Positions 15,504 to 24,776 of a DNA stretch of 42,917 nucleotides are shown here, in pieces. Positions within the stretch are counted from its first letter, which is position 1; each line of letters starts with the position of its first letter. Under the pieces are notes generated by a model. The model searched no databases. It saw only the letters and a program-made list of their open reading frames with translations, and was not told the DNA's origin. This DNA comes from Pseudomonas typographi (GTDB lineage: Bacteria > Pseudomonadota > Gammaproteobacteria > Pseudomonadales > Pseudomonadaceae). Both the position numbers and the translations under genes were made by a program. The stretch spans positions 1 to 42,917 of the forward strand of contig NZ_JAAOCA010000042.1 of the NCBI RefSeq assembly GCF_014694385.1, written 5' to 3'.

Positions 15504-16964
15504 TCAGCGCTTGTCCTTGCGCTTCTTTTCGGCCTTTTTGTGGTGCGACATCAACCGGCGCTTCTTGTTGACCTGGCGGTCGGTCAAGGTGTTCTTCTTG
15601 CCCTCGTAGGGGTTTTCGCCGCCCTTGAACTCAATGCGAATCGGCGTGCCAACCAGCTTGAGCACACGCCGGTAGGTATTTTCGAGGTAACGCACGTACG
15701 AGTTGGGGACTTTTTCGGTCTGGTTGCCGTGGATCACGATCAGCGGCGGGTTGGCGCCACCCAGGTGGGCATAGCGCAGCTTGATCCGGCGGCCATTGAC
15801 CATGGGCGGCTGGTGGTCGCTGACGGCGTCTTCGAGGATCTGCGTCAGGCGGCTGGTGGGCCAACGGGTGACCGCTGACCTGAACGCGGCCTGCACTGAA
15901 CCATACAAATGGCCGACGCCGGTGCCGTGCAGCGCCGAAATGAAGTGAATGTCGGCAAAGTCTACAAAGAACAGCCGGCGTTGCAGCTCGGTCTTCACGT
16001 AGTCGCGTTCGCCCGGCTGCATGCCGTCCCATTTGTTCAGCGCGATCACGATGGCGCGCCCGGCCTCCAGGGCGAAGCCCAACAGGTTGAGGTCGTGGTC
16101 GACCACCCCTTCACGGGCGTCCATCACGAACACCACCACATTGGCGTCCTTGATGGCCTGTAACGTTTTGACCACCGAGAACTTCTCGACTTCTTCGTGG
16201 ATTTTGCCGCGCTTACGTACCCCTGCGGTATCAATGAAGGTGTATTTTTCGCCGTCCCGCTCGAAGGGGATATAGATACTGTCGCGGGTGGTGCCGGGCT
16301 CATCGTAGGTGATAACCCGCTCTTCACCGAGCATGCGGTTGACCAGGGTCGACTTGCCCACGTTGGGCCGGCCGATGATGGCGATTTTGATACCGTCCTT
16401 TTCGCTCGGGCCAGGGATGCGTACCGCTTCTTCGCCCTCGGCGACGTCTTCGAAAGTGGGCGCTTCCGGGTCGCGGGGGAACTCACCCAGGCACGCTTCG
16501 AGCAGGTTATTGACGCCACGGCCGTGGGCGGCAGCCACTGGGATGGCATCACCCATGCCCAGCGGGGAGAACTCCGCACGGGCCACGTCCGGGTCGAAGT
16601 GGTCGATTTTGTTGGCCACCAGCAGCGAGTGCTTGTTCCGCTTGCGCAGGTGCTCGGCGATCATCTGGTCGGCGGCGGTAAAACCGGCACGGGCATCGAC
16701 CATGAACAGCACCACGTCGGCTTCTTCGATGGCCAGCAGTGACTGCTCGGCCATTTTTTCATCCATGCCTTGCTCGTCACCGGAAATGCCACCGGTGTCG
16801 ATCACGATATACGACCGCCCCTGCCAGAGCGCCTCACCGTATTGGCGGTCGCGGGTCAGGCCGGCAAGATCGCCCACGATGGCATCACGGCTTTTGGTCA
16901 GGCGGTTGAACAGGGTGGACTTCCCAACGTTGGGGCGGCCCACCAGGGCGATTACGGGAACCAT
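15504..16964 (-). CDS. der: Ribosome biogenesis GTPase Der (EngA)
   Basis: Der has two tandem GTPase domains and helps mature the 50S ribosomal subunit. The 486-residue product shows the two P-loops GRPNVGKS at 9-16 and 198-205, the first NKID at 118-121 and a second G4 in ALNKWDGM. It also has DTAG-type switch motifs (DTGGIS, DTAGVR) and a C-terminal KH-like domain with a lysine-rich tail. ATG 16964 follows GGAGAGCCGC; an in-frame TTG 12 bases upstream lies inside that ribosome binding site and is unlikely. It is the last gene of the minus-strand run from bamB, after a hairpin-rich gap. Confidence 0.98.
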   Translation of the reverse strand: MVPVIALVGRPNVGKSTLFNRLTKSRDAIVGDLAGLTRDRQYGEALWQGRSYIVIDTGGISGDEQGMDEKMAEQSLLAIEEADVVLFMVDARAGFTAADQMIAEHLRKRNKHSLLVANKIDHFDPDVARAEFSPLGMGDAIPVAAAHGRGVNNLLEACLGEFPRDPEAPTFEDVAEGEEAVRIPGPSEKDGIKIAIIGRPNVGKSTLVNRMLGEERVITYDEPGTTRDSIYIPFERDGEKYTFIDTAGVRKRGKIHEEVEKFSVVKTLQAIKDANVVVFVMDAREGVVDHDLNLLGFALEAGRAIVIALNKWDGMQPGERDYVKTELQRRLFFVDFADIHFISALHGTGVGHLYGSVQAAFRSAVTRWPTSRLTQILEDAVSDHQPPMVNGRRIKLRYAHLGGANPPLIVIHGNQTEKVPNSYVRYLENTYRRVLKLVGTPIRIEFKGGENPYEGKKNTLTDRQVNKKRRLMSHHKKAEKKRKDKR

Positions 16965-16997
16965 GCGGCTCTCCAACGAAATTCATGAAAATGCAAA

Positions 16998-17018
16998 GGC
17001 CGCTGCAAGGCAGCGGCC
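16998..17018 (-). terminator. Hairpin between bamB and der
   Basis: GGCCGCTG/CAGCGGCC forms an 8-base-pair stem with a 5-base loop, followed on the minus strand by TTTGCATTTTC. GC-rich stems from 17017 to 17065 (CCGGG and GGGGCA pairs) may stack on it. The U-run is imperfect, so it is probably a partial terminator that lowers der expression relative to bamB, or an RNA-stability element. Confidence 0.5.
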
Positions 17019-17080
17019 GGGTGTTTCGCCCGGCTCACCGGGCTGCCCGGGGCAGGTATGCCCCAAGCATAGTCAACGCA

Positions 17081-18220
17081 TCACTTGGCGGTCAGCGCCT
17101 CGAGCTTGCCGCTGTTGCCGTAGACATAAATCATGTCGCCGACCACCAGTGGGCGCGCCCGCAGGCCATCGCTGTCTACGCGGATGCGGCCGACGAAACG
17201 GCCATCGACCTGGCTGAGCAAGTGCAGGTAGCCTTCCATGTCGCCCACGGCGATGTAGCTGGAGAACACTTCCGGCGCGGTCAACTGGCGGCGGGCCAGT
17301 TGGTCGTTGCTCCACAGCCCGGTGGTCGAGCGCTCATCGACGCCTTCGACCGTACCGCTGGCCTCCGCCACGTAAAGGCTGCCGAAGCCTTGGGCAACGC
17401 CGGCATAGCTCGATGCTTCCCGCTCCCACACGGTACGGCCGCTTTGCAGGTCTATCCCAGCCATCTTGCCCTGGTAGCTGGCCACGTAGAGCACACCGCC
17501 GGACAGCAGCAGGCCGCCGTCGATGTCTACGACACGGTCCAGTTCCGAACGGCCCTGGGGGATTGCCACGCGGTTTTCCCAGACTGGGGTGCCGCTGTTG
17601 ATGTCCAACGCGACTACTTTACCGCTGGACAGCCCGGCGATCGCCAATTGGTTGGTCGCCAGCGGCGCGCCGGTACCACGCAGGGTCAACACTGCCGGGG
17701 TGCTGTCATACACCCAGCGCTGGTCGCCGGTGTTGGCATCCAGGCCGACCAGGCGGTCATCCTGAGTTTGCACCACCACCACGTCACCGTTGGTCGCAGG
17801 CGGTGCCAGCACTTCGGCTTTCACGTTGGCCACCCACTTTTGCTCGCCCGTGGCCGAATCCAGCGCCACGACGTCCCCACGCAGGGTGCCGACGATCAGC
17901 AGGCCATAGCCCACGCCTACCGCGCCGGAGATCGGCCGCTCAAGGTCTTTTTTCCACTGAACGTCGCCGGTCATGCGGTCCATTGCCATGACGACGCCGG
18001 TCACGTCGGCGGCATAGAGCGTGTTGTTCTCCACCGCCGGTACCAACATGTTGTAAGTGTCGCCCTGGCCATCGCCCACGCTGCAGCTCCAGACCTTGGC
18101 GAGGCTGACCTCTTCCTTGAAATCCTGCAGTTCGGCCGGGGGCAGTTCCTTCTTGCTGTTGCTGCTGCAACCCACCACGGCCAGGGCCAGCGCCAACAGC
18201 GCCACATGTTTCCATCGCAT
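17081..18220 (-). CDS. bamB: Outer-membrane assembly lipoprotein BamB
   Basis: BamB is the beta-propeller lipoprotein of the BAM complex, which inserts beta-barrel proteins in the outer membrane. The 379-residue product has a lipoprotein signal with lipobox V-V-G-C (Cys18, in MRWKHVALLALALAVVGCSS). PQQ-type propeller repeats follow (TGDVQWKKD, TGEQKWVANV, TGDQRWVYD, SGTPVWENR, SGRTVWERE). ATG 18220 lies four bases after the yfgM stop; an ATG at 18232 would overlap yfgM by eight bases and add four residues before the same signal. It lies in the order yfgM-bamB-der, common in proteobacteria. Confidence 0.96.
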   Translation of the reverse strand: MRWKHVALLALALAVVGCSSNSKKELPPAELQDFKEEVSLAKVWSCSVGDGQGDTYNMLVPAVENNTLYAADVTGVVMAMDRMTGDVQWKKDLERPISGAVGVGYGLLIVGTLRGDVVALDSATGEQKWVANVKAEVLAPPATNGDVVVVQTQDDRLVGLDANTGDQRWVYDSTPAVLTLRGTGAPLATNQLAIAGLSSGKVVALDINSGTPVWENRVAIPQGRSELDRVVDIDGGLLLSGGVLYVASYQGKMAGIDLQSGRTVWEREASSYAGVAQGFGSLYVAEASGTVEGVDERSTTGLWSNDQLARRQLTAPEVFSSYIAVGDMEGYLHLLSQVDGRFVGRIRVDSDGLRARPLVVGDMIYVYGNSGKLEALTAK

Positions 18221-18224
18221 CACG

Positions 18225-18866
18225 TCAGGCATCCCCTTTGGCCAGGTCGTCGAGCTTGGTCTGCAGGCCACCGACCGCAGCGTCATCGGGCAACGCGGCC
18301 TTGGCCTTCTGGTAAGCGGCGAACGCATCATCGGTGCGCCCCAGGCGCACCAACAGGTCGCCCTTGAGTTCTTCACGGCTGGCAACAAAAGCCTTGTCGG
18401 CTTCGCCGTCGAGCAGCTTGAGCGCTTGCTCGGCTTTATTCTGAACCGCCAGCACTTGGGCAAGGCGCTCGCGGGCGAGCTCCCCCAAGGTGGCGTTGGC
18501 GGGCTTATCGACTACCGCCTGCAGTTGCGTGGCCGCGTCGTCCAGCTTGCCCGCGCCAACTGCTACCTTGGCCACGAACAGCTTGCCGTATTGGTCGTAA
18601 GCGGTGCCGGCGAAGTTCTTGTCGAGCTCGCCGGCCAGGTAGTTGACCTTGGGCAGGTCGGGTTTGCCATCCGGGCTAAGCGCGGCCTCGACCAATTGCT
18701 GATACAGGTTGGAGGCGCCCTGGGCCTGGTTGGCCTGGTACCGCTGCCATGCCTGCCAGCCGAATACCACCACCAGCGCCAACAGGCCACCGGTGACCAA
18801 AGGCTTACCATTGCGCTGCCACCAGTCCTTCAATTGGACCAGCTCTTCATCATCGCTACCAGACAC
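18225..18866 (-). CDS. yfgM: YfgM-like membrane-anchored TPR protein
   Basis: The 213-residue protein has a short cytoplasmic N-terminus, one membrane segment (about 20-40, KPLVTGGLLALVVVFGWQAW) and a periplasmic TPR-like region. In E. coli YfgM associates with the SecYEG translocon and the chaperone PpiD and helps pass secreted proteins to periplasmic chaperones. The start codon is GTG at 18866, fixed by AGGAG seven bases upstream. It overlaps nothing upstream; hisS ends 39 bases before. It is probably co-transcribed with hisS and bamB. Confidence 0.93.
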   Translation of the reverse strand: MSGSDDEELVQLKDWWQRNGKPLVTGGLLALVVVFGWQAWQRYQANQAQGASNLYQQLVEAALSPDGKPDLPKVNYLAGELDKNFAGTAYDQYGKLFVAKVAVGAGKLDDAATQLQAVVDKPANATLGELARERLAQVLAVQNKAEQALKLLDGEADKAFVASREELKGDLLVRLGRTDDAFAAYQKAKAALPDDAAVGGLQTKLDDLAKGDA

Positions 18867-18905
18867 CCCGATACTCCTATGTTCGAATACTGCGCGTTGC
18901 GCGGG

Positions 18906-20195
18906 TCAAGCCGTGAGGTCGACGCTGGCGAGAAAACTCGCCAGGTCAGCCCAGGCGATATGCTCTTGCTCGCCCTGGCCGCGCAGGGGCTTGAACCCTA
19001 CCACTTGCCGGGCCAGTTCGTCGTCCCCCAGGATCAACGCATACAACGCACCGCTCTTGTCGGCCTTTTTGAATTGGCTTTTGAAACTACCGCCACCGGC
19101 ATTGACCTGCAGGCGCAGCGACGGCAACTGGTCACGCACCCGCTCGGCCAGCGCCAGGCCTGCCAGCTCGGCCTGTTCACCGAAGGCGCACAGGTACAGG
19201 TCAACTGACCGGGCGATGGAGGCTGGCACCTGCCCCAGGGTTTCCAGCAGCAGGATCAACCGCTCGATGCCCATGGCGAAGCCCACCCCGGCGGTGGGCT
19301 TGCCGCCCATTTGTTCCACCAGCCCATCGTAACGGCCCCCGGCACACACGGTGCCCTGGGCGCCGAGCTGGTCGGTGACCCATTCGAATACGGTTTTGCC
19401 GTAGTAATCCAGGCCACGCACCAGCTTGGGGTTGATCACATAGGGGATACCGGCGGCGTCCAGGCGCGCCTTGAGCCCCTCGAAGTGCACCTGTGACTCT
19501 TCGTCGAGGTAGTCGGCAAGCTTTGGCGCATCGGCCAACAGCGCCTGGGTTTGCTCCACCTTGCTGTCGAGGATGCGCAGCGGGTTGGTCTTGAGCCGGC
19601 GCTGGCTGTCCTCGTCGAGCTGCCCAAGGCGCTCACCCAAGAATGCAACCAGGGCATCGCGGTACCGGGCCCGGGCGGCGCTGGTGCCCAGGCTGTTGAG
19701 CTCGAGCTTGACCGCATCACGAATGCCCAACGCACCCCACAGGCGCCAAGTCAAGGCGATCAATTCGGCGTCGATATCGGGGCCCGCCAGGTTGAATACT
19801 TCCACGCCGATCTGGTGGAATTGGCGGTAGCGGCCCTTCTGCGGGCGCTCGTGGCGAAACATCGGGCCGATGTACCACAGCTTTTGCGCCTGGCCACCGC
19901 CGGTAATGCCATGTTCGAGCACCGCGCGTACACAGGCCGCGGTGCCTTCCGGGCGCAGGGTCAGCGAGTCTCCGTTGCGGTCTTCGAAGGTGTACATCTC
20001 TTTTTCGACGATGTCGGTCACTTCACCGATCGAGCGCTTGAACAGCTCGGTGAACTCCACGATCGGCATCCGGATCTGGCGGTAGCCATAGGCGTCCAGC
20101 AACCCCGCCACGGTGCCCTCGAAATAACGCCACAGCGGCGTTTGCTCGGGCAGGATATCGTTCATGCCACGAATGGCTTGCAAAGACTTGCTCAC
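18906..20195 (-). CDS. hisS: Histidyl-tRNA synthetase
   Basis: HisRS charges tRNA-His. The 429-residue class II synthetase shows MSKSLQAIRGMNDILP, motif 2 around MFRHERPQKGRYRQFHQ, the histidine-specific motifs LVRGLDYY and AGGRYDGL, motif 3 with GFAMGIERL and the C-terminal anticodon-binding domain. The start is GTG at 20195, chosen because AAGGA sits six bases upstream. It lies between ispG and yfgM in the conserved order. Confidence 0.98.
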   Translation of the reverse strand: MSKSLQAIRGMNDILPEQTPLWRYFEGTVAGLLDAYGYRQIRMPIVEFTELFKRSIGEVTDIVEKEMYTFEDRNGDSLTLRPEGTAACVRAVLEHGITGGGQAQKLWYIGPMFRHERPQKGRYRQFHQIGVEVFNLAGPDIDAELIALTWRLWGALGIRDAVKLELNSLGTSAARARYRDALVAFLGERLGQLDEDSQRRLKTNPLRILDSKVEQTQALLADAPKLADYLDEESQVHFEGLKARLDAAGIPYVINPKLVRGLDYYGKTVFEWVTDQLGAQGTVCAGGRYDGLVEQMGGKPTAGVGFAMGIERLILLLETLGQVPASIARSVDLYLCAFGEQAELAGLALAERVRDQLPSLRLQVNAGGGSFKSQFKKADKSGALYALILGDDELARQVVGFKPLRGQGEQEHIAWADLASFLASVDLTA

Positions 20196-20258
20196 AAAAA
20201 ATCCTTAAGCGTGTGTTCGGTCATGGGCTGCTTGCTACAGGCGGCCAGCCACGGGCGG

Positions 20259-21368
20259 TCAGCCACGCGCAATCAGCGCCGCATCGGCCTCGGCTTTTTC
20301 AGCCGCCTTGCGCCGGATAAGCTGTTCCAGCTCATCCACCAAATTATCGTTAGTCAGCTTTTGCGACGGCTTGCCGTCGATATAGACCAGGTTCGGCGTA
20401 CCGCCAGTAAGCCCCACATGGGCCTCCTTGGCCTCGCCAGGGCCATTGACCACGCAGCCGATCACGGCCACGTCCATCGGCACCAGCAAATCTTCCAGGC
20501 GCCCTTCGAGTTCGTTCATGGTCTTGACCACGTCGAAGTTCTGCCGCGAGCAACTCGGGCAGGCAATGAAGTTGATCCCGCGCGAGCGCAGGCGCAGCGA
20601 CTTGAGGATGTCGTAGCCCACCTTCACTTCTTCGACCGGGTCGGCCGCCAGCGAGATGCGGATAGTGTCGCCGATCCCCTCGGCCAGCAGCATCCCCAGG
20701 CCCACCGACGACTTGACGGTACCGGAGCGCAGGCCACCGGCTTCGGTGATGCCCAGGTGCAGCGGCTGGCTGATCTGCTTGGCCAGCAGCCGATACGCTT
20801 CAACGGCCATGAACACGTCGGACGCCTTTACGCTGACTTTGTAGTCTTGGAAATCGAGGCGGTCGAGATGGTCGGCATGGCGCAGCGCCGACTCAAGCAA
20901 GGCGGCCGGTGTGGGTTCGCCGTATTTTTTTTGCAGGTCTTTTTCCAGCGACCCGGCGTTCACCCCGATACGGATCGGGATACCGCGGTCGCGGGCGGCG
21001 GACACCACCGCCTGCACGCGGTCTTCGCGGCCGATGTTGCCGGGGTTGATGCGCAGGCAGTCGACCCCCAGTTCAGCCACGCGCAACGCAATGCGATAGT
21101 CGAAATGAATATCGGCCACCAGCGGCACCTTGACCTGCTGCTTGATTTTGCCAAACGCCTCGGCGGCGTCCATGTCGGGCACTGACACCCGCACAATGTC
21201 GGCACCGGCATCTTCCAGGCGGGCGATCTGCGCCACCGTGGCGGCCACGTCCAGGGTATCGGTATTGGTCATGCTCTGCACCGCGATGGGGGCGTCGCCC
21301 CCTACCGGTACGGAACCCACCCAGATCTTGCGGGATAGGCGGCGTTTGATCGGACTCTCACCGTGCAT
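20259..21368 (-). CDS. ispG: 4-hydroxy-3-methylbut-2-en-1-yl diphosphate synthase
   Basis: IspG makes HMBPP in the MEP pathway of isoprenoid synthesis, using a [4Fe-4S] cluster. The 369-residue product shows the TIM-barrel part and the cluster ligands Cys270 and Cys273 (ACPSCSRQ), Cys305 (IGCVVNGPGE) and Glu312. ATG 21368 (MHGESPIKRR) is one base after the rodZ stop; the upstream in-frame codons lie in rodZ. Its iron-sulphur cluster depends on the isc genes a few kb away. It is co-directional with rodZ and hisS. Confidence 0.98.
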   Translation of the reverse strand: MHGESPIKRRLSRKIWVGSVPVGGDAPIAVQSMTNTDTLDVAATVAQIARLEDAGADIVRVSVPDMDAAEAFGKIKQQVKVPLVADIHFDYRIALRVAELGVDCLRINPGNIGREDRVQAVVSAARDRGIPIRIGVNAGSLEKDLQKKYGEPTPAALLESALRHADHLDRLDFQDYKVSVKASDVFMAVEAYRLLAKQISQPLHLGITEAGGLRSGTVKSSVGLGMLLAEGIGDTIRISLAADPVEEVKVGYDILKSLRLRSRGINFIACPSCSRQNFDVVKTMNELEGRLEDLLVPMDVAVIGCVVNGPGEAKEAHVGLTGGTPNLVYIDGKPSQKLTNDNLVDELEQLIRRKAAEKAEADAALIARG

Positions 21369-21369
21369 G

Positions 21370-22353
21370 TTATTGCCCCAATTTGACGCGTGCGGTTTCA
21401 CCACTGGTGAAAGGCTTCAAGTCTACGGCCTGGCCGTTGTAGGTAAGCTCAGCGCCACGGGCGTAGCCCAGCCGCACTTGCAAGGGTGGCTTGCCATTCA
21501 CGCCGAGGCTGTCGCCCTTGCGCTTGAGCCCAGAGAACATGACCTTGCCGTTACCATCGGTGACTTGCAGCCAGCAGTCGGCGCTGAACTGAATGTTTAC
21601 CTGGCCTTCGCCGGGGCCCGGCGGCAGCGGCTGCGCCGAGGCCTGCGGTTGCGCCTGCGGCACCGGCGCCGGTACCTGGGCGGCAGCCGGTGGGGGCGCG
21701 GTACCCGGCCCACTGGCGGCGGCCGCAGGCGGCTGGGCCAACGCAGGCGGATTCGGGGCCGGCGTAGGGGTAGCCGGTGCCGGTTGCTCGACCTGCCCAG
21801 GCACCGGTGCCTGGGTTACGCTGCCCGGGTTGGCTGCTGGGTCTTCCGGTTCGTCGATGGGATGGATCTGCGTGGTGCCATCGGCGCTTTCGACCTCTAC
21901 GTGCTCCATAGGCGCGTTGGCGGGCTCGCGGCGGGCGCCGTATTGATCTTGCCACCAAAAAAAGCCGCCGCCGATCACGCACAGCAACAGCACCAGGCTC
22001 ACGATACGCAGCAGGTTCTGCGACAGCCGCATGGGCTCTTCGATACGCCCCAGGCCATGCACTTCGCTGCCCTCGGCATTGGTGCCGGTGTACTGATCGA
22101 ACGCCTCGACCAGCGGGGCTTGGTCCATGCTCAGCAGCTTGGCATATGCACGGATATACCCGCGGGCGAAGGTATGCCCTGGCAGGCGGTCGAAGGCGCC
22201 GGCCTCAAGGTTGGCAAGCGATACCTGGGTCAGGTTGAGGCGTGTGGCGACCTCGGGAAGCGTCCAGCCTCTGCTTTCGCGAGCCAGACGCAGTGTTTCC
22301 CCCGGGTTCGTGCGAGCCGCTGCGACAACTTCTGGGTGGGCCACTTTCATCAT
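21370..22353 (-). CDS. rodZ: Cytoskeleton protein RodZ
   Basis: RodZ links MreB filaments to the cell-wall synthesis machinery and controls rod shape. The 327-residue product has an N-terminal helix-turn-helix domain (about 18-85, LRLARESRGWTLPEVATRL), a membrane segment (about 113-134) and a low-complexity Pro/Ala/Gln linker (about 160-240). A C-terminal periplasmic beta domain follows (VNIQFSADCWLQVTDGNG). Two adjacent ATGs (22353, 22350) are possible; the first overlaps the pilW stop as ATGA and GGAG lies just upstream. The gene is translationally coupled to pilW. Confidence 0.96.
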   Translation of the reverse strand: MMKVAHPEVVAAARTNPGETLRLARESRGWTLPEVATRLNLTQVSLANLEAGAFDRLPGHTFARGYIRAYAKLLSMDQAPLVEAFDQYTGTNAEGSEVHGLGRIEEPMRLSQNLLRIVSLVLLLCVIGGGFFWWQDQYGARREPANAPMEHVEVESADGTTQIHPIDEPEDPAANPGSVTQAPVPGQVEQPAPATPTPAPNPPALAQPPAAAASGPGTAPPPAAAQVPAPVPQAQPQASAQPLPPGPGEGQVNIQFSADCWLQVTDGNGKVMFSGLKRKGDSLGVNGKPPLQVRLGYARGAELTYNGQAVDLKPFTSGETARVKLGQ

Positions 22354-23105
22354 TGCTCCGACAGGTATTGCTGGTATTCCGGCGTACCGGGATAAAGTCG
22401 TTTGAGTTGCAGGCCGTAACTGGCGGCCGTGTTCTTGTCATCAAATACCTTGGCCAGGCGCACACCCAACAGCAGGCTGCGGGCATTCTGCTCGCTCAGT
22501 TGGCTGAACCGCTGGAAGTAATCCCGAGCCGGCACGTACTGCTGCCGAGCGTAGGCGATTTCAGCCAGTTCCAACAGTGCCCGCGGCTGCTGGCGGTTCA
22601 TGCCCACGGCTTTTTCCAGGTACCCTTGCGCTTCATCCCGGTGGCCAAGCTGCAAGGCGGCCATGCCGAGGTTTTCGAACACCCGGGAGCGCTCAGGATA
22701 CAACGGGTCGTCGGCCGCCTTTTGAAACATTTCGTAAGCTTCTGGGTAGCGTTTTTGCTCGTACAGGAAACTGCCATAGTTGTTGCGAATGCGCGCATCC
22801 TCACCGGCCGACAGCGACTTGCGGAAATACTCCTCGGCAAGCTGTGGCTCGCGCTCGGCCTGGAACACCAGTGCCAGCGCGGCATTAGCGGCCTGGCTGC
22901 GCGGGTCGAGGTCCAGCGCGCTTTTGAGCGGCACCTTGGCGCGTTCGGTATCGCCCTGGCGAAGATACCCCAAACCCAACTGGATGTAGGCGTCGCGCGC
23001 TTCGTTGCGGCCTTTTTTCGTGTCCATCGGGTTGATTTTACCGGTGGTTACACAGCCGGAAACCAAGCCAATCAGCAACAGCAGGAGCGCGGCGCGCAAC
23101 GTCAT
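22350..23105 (-). CDS. pilF: Type IV pilus pilotin PilW/PilF (TPR lipoprotein)
   Basis: This outer-membrane lipoprotein is needed to place and assemble the PilQ secretin. The 251-residue product has a lipoprotein signal with lipobox V-S-G-C (Cys18). At least five TPR units follow: ARDAYIQLGLGYLRQGD, AANAALALVFQAERE, RIRNNYGSFLYEQKRY, FENLGMAALQLGHRD and ALLELAEIAYARQQY. Its stop overlaps the rodZ start. Pseudomonads keep the pilF-rodZ-ispG-hisS order. The gene is called pilF in P. aeruginosa and pilW in other bacteria. Confidence 0.95.
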   Translation of the reverse strand: MTLRAALLLLLIGLVSGCVTTGKINPMDTKKGRNEARDAYIQLGLGYLRQGDTERAKVPLKSALDLDPRSQAANAALALVFQAEREPQLAEEYFRKSLSAGEDARIRNNYGSFLYEQKRYPEAYEMFQKAADDPLYPERSRVFENLGMAALQLGHRDEAQGYLEKAVGMNRQQPRALLELAEIAYARQQYVPARDYFQRFSQLSEQNARSLLLGVRLAKVFDDKNTAASYGLQLKRLYPGTPEYQQYLSEQ

Positions 23106-23132
23106 GGAGATCCTCTCTTCAGGGAGCCGGCA

Positions 23133-24281
23133 TCATGGCCTGGAGGCCGCCAACTGTGCCACCTCGGCATCCGACGCCAGTTGGCGCACGGCAATGTAAC
23201 GTTCGCTGCGGCGGGTTTTATCCATTACTTGCCCCACCAATTGGCCACAGGCCGCGTCGATGTCCTCGCCACGGGTGGTGCGCACGGTAACGTTGAAACC
23301 GGCATGGTGCAATGTGTCTTGGAAGCGCCGGATCGTATTGTTGCTGGGGCGCTCATAACCAGAATGCGGGAACGGGTTGAAAGGGATCAGGTTGACCTTG
23401 CAGGGTACCTGCTTGAGCAGCTCGACCATCTCGGCGGCATGCTCGGGCCGGTCGTTGACATCCTTGAGCAGCGTGTACTCGATGGTCAGCACGCGCTTCT
23501 CGCCCAGGGCGGCCATGTACCGCATGCAGGCGTCGAGCACCACCTTGAGCGGGTACTTCTTGTTGATCGGCACCAACTGGTTACGCAATGCGTCGTTGGG
23601 TGCGTGCAGCGACAACGCCAGCGACACGTCAAGGTGCTTGGCCAATTCGTCGATCATTGGCACCACGCCAGAGGTGGACAGCGTCACCCGGCGCTTGGAA
23701 ATGCCGTAACCGAGGTCGTCCATCATCAGGTGCATGGCCGCAACCACGTTATCGAAGTTCAGCAAGGGCTCGCCCATGCCCATCATCACCACGTTGGTGA
23801 TGGCGCGGTCGACGGTGGCCGGCACGCTGCCGAACGATTTGTTGGCAATCCAGACCTGCCCGATCACTTCGGCGGCGGTCAGGTTGCTGTTGAAGCCTTG
23901 CTTGCCGGTGGAGCAGAAACTGCAATCCAGGGCACAGCCCGCCTGGGACGAAACGCACAGCGTGCCGCGCTTGCCCTGGGGAATGTAAACCGTCTCGACG
24001 CAACTGCCGGAGGCGACGCGCACGACCCATTTACGGGTGCCGTCGGCGGAGATGTCTTCGCTGACGACCTCCGGGCCACGGATTTCGGCGGTGGCCTTGA
24101 GCTTTTCGCGCAGGGCCTTGCCAAAATTGGTCATGGCGTCGAAATCATCGACGCCAAAGTGGTGAATCCATTTCATCGCTTGGCCGGCGCGGAAGCGCTT
24201 TTCTCCGAGCGAGTCGAAGAATTTTTCCATTTCCGGCTGGGTGAGGCCCAGCAGGTTCGTTTTAGCGGTCACAACGGCCAT
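23133..24281 (-). CDS. rlmN: Dual-specificity RNA methyltransferase RlmN
   Basis: This radical-SAM enzyme methylates C2 of A2503 in 23S rRNA and A37 in some tRNAs. The 382-residue product has the cluster motif C116-x3-C120-x2-C123 (AGCALDCSFC) and the two catalytic cysteines C109 and C345 (the latter in DIDAACGQL), as in E. coli. ATG 24281 (MAVVTAKTNLLGL) follows a GGTGGTGA stretch; the frame is open to 24329 but the extra residues lie in the gap after ndk. It needs a [4Fe-4S] cluster, which the nearby isc genes supply. Confidence 0.97.
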   Translation of the reverse strand: MAVVTAKTNLLGLTQPEMEKFFDSLGEKRFRAGQAMKWIHHFGVDDFDAMTNFGKALREKLKATAEIRGPEVVSEDISADGTRKWVVRVASGSCVETVYIPQGKRGTLCVSSQAGCALDCSFCSTGKQGFNSNLTAAEVIGQVWIANKSFGSVPATVDRAITNVVMMGMGEPLLNFDNVVAAMHLMMDDLGYGISKRRVTLSTSGVVPMIDELAKHLDVSLALSLHAPNDALRNQLVPINKKYPLKVVLDACMRYMAALGEKRVLTIEYTLLKDVNDRPEHAAEMVELLKQVPCKVNLIPFNPFPHSGYERPSNNTIRRFQDTLHHAGFNVTVRTTRGEDIDAACGQLVGQVMDKTRRSERYIAVRQLASDAEVAQLAASRP

Positions 24282-24310
24282 GGTTTCACCACCTTCGCTC
24301 TGCTGCGCAA

Positions 24311-24742
24311 TCAGCGGATGCGAGCGCACACTTCGGTTTCGGAAAAGAAGTACGCGATTTCACGCGCGGCCGAGGCCTCGGAGTCCGAACCGTGTACGGC
24401 GTTCTCGTCGATCGACTGGGCGAAGTCGGCGCGCAGGGTGCCCGGCTCGGCTTTCTTCGGGTCAGTGGCGCCCATCAGCTCGCGGTTTTTCAGGATGGCG
24501 TTCTCGCCTTCGAGCACTTGCAGCACGACCGGGCCGGAGGTCATGAACTTGACCAGGTCACCGAAGAATGGGCGCTCTTTGTGCTCGGCGTAGAAACCAC
24601 CGGCCTCGCGCTCGGACAATTGCACCATTTTCGAGGCGACGACGCGCAGGCCAGCGCCTTCGAAGCGGGAGACGACCTGGCCAATGACGTTCTTGGCGAC
24701 CGCGTCGGGCTTGATGATGGAAAAAGTGCGTTGAACAGCCAT
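24311..24742 (-). CDS. ndk: Nucleoside diphosphate kinase
   Basis: Ndk moves the gamma phosphate from ATP to nucleoside diphosphates. The 143-residue protein has the phospho-histidine His117 in NAVHGSDS, and KPDAV (11-15) is the usual N-terminal motif. ATG 24742 is preceded by GGAG at seven bases; the frame is open to 24760 but lacks a ribosome binding site there. Its likely -10 box lies inside the isc terminator (24780-24802). rlmN follows after 29 bases. Confidence 0.97.
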   Translation of the reverse strand: MAVQRTFSIIKPDAVAKNVIGQVVSRFEGAGLRVVASKMVQLSEREAGGFYAEHKERPFFGDLVKFMTSGPVVLQVLEGENAILKNRELMGATDPKKAEPGTLRADFAQSIDENAVHGSDSEASAAREIAYFFSETEVCARIR

Positions 24743-24776
24743 GTATAACTCCGAAGACAATGAGTGAAGCCAAAAA

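Noticed and set aside
19551..21185. Plus-strand frame of 544 codons opposite hisS and ispG
   Set aside because: It is antisense to two essential genes and has no recognisable motif.
22242..24593. Open frame of 783 codons on the plus strand opposite pilW and rlmN
   Set aside because: It is a shadow of well-supported minus-strand genes with no domain of its own.
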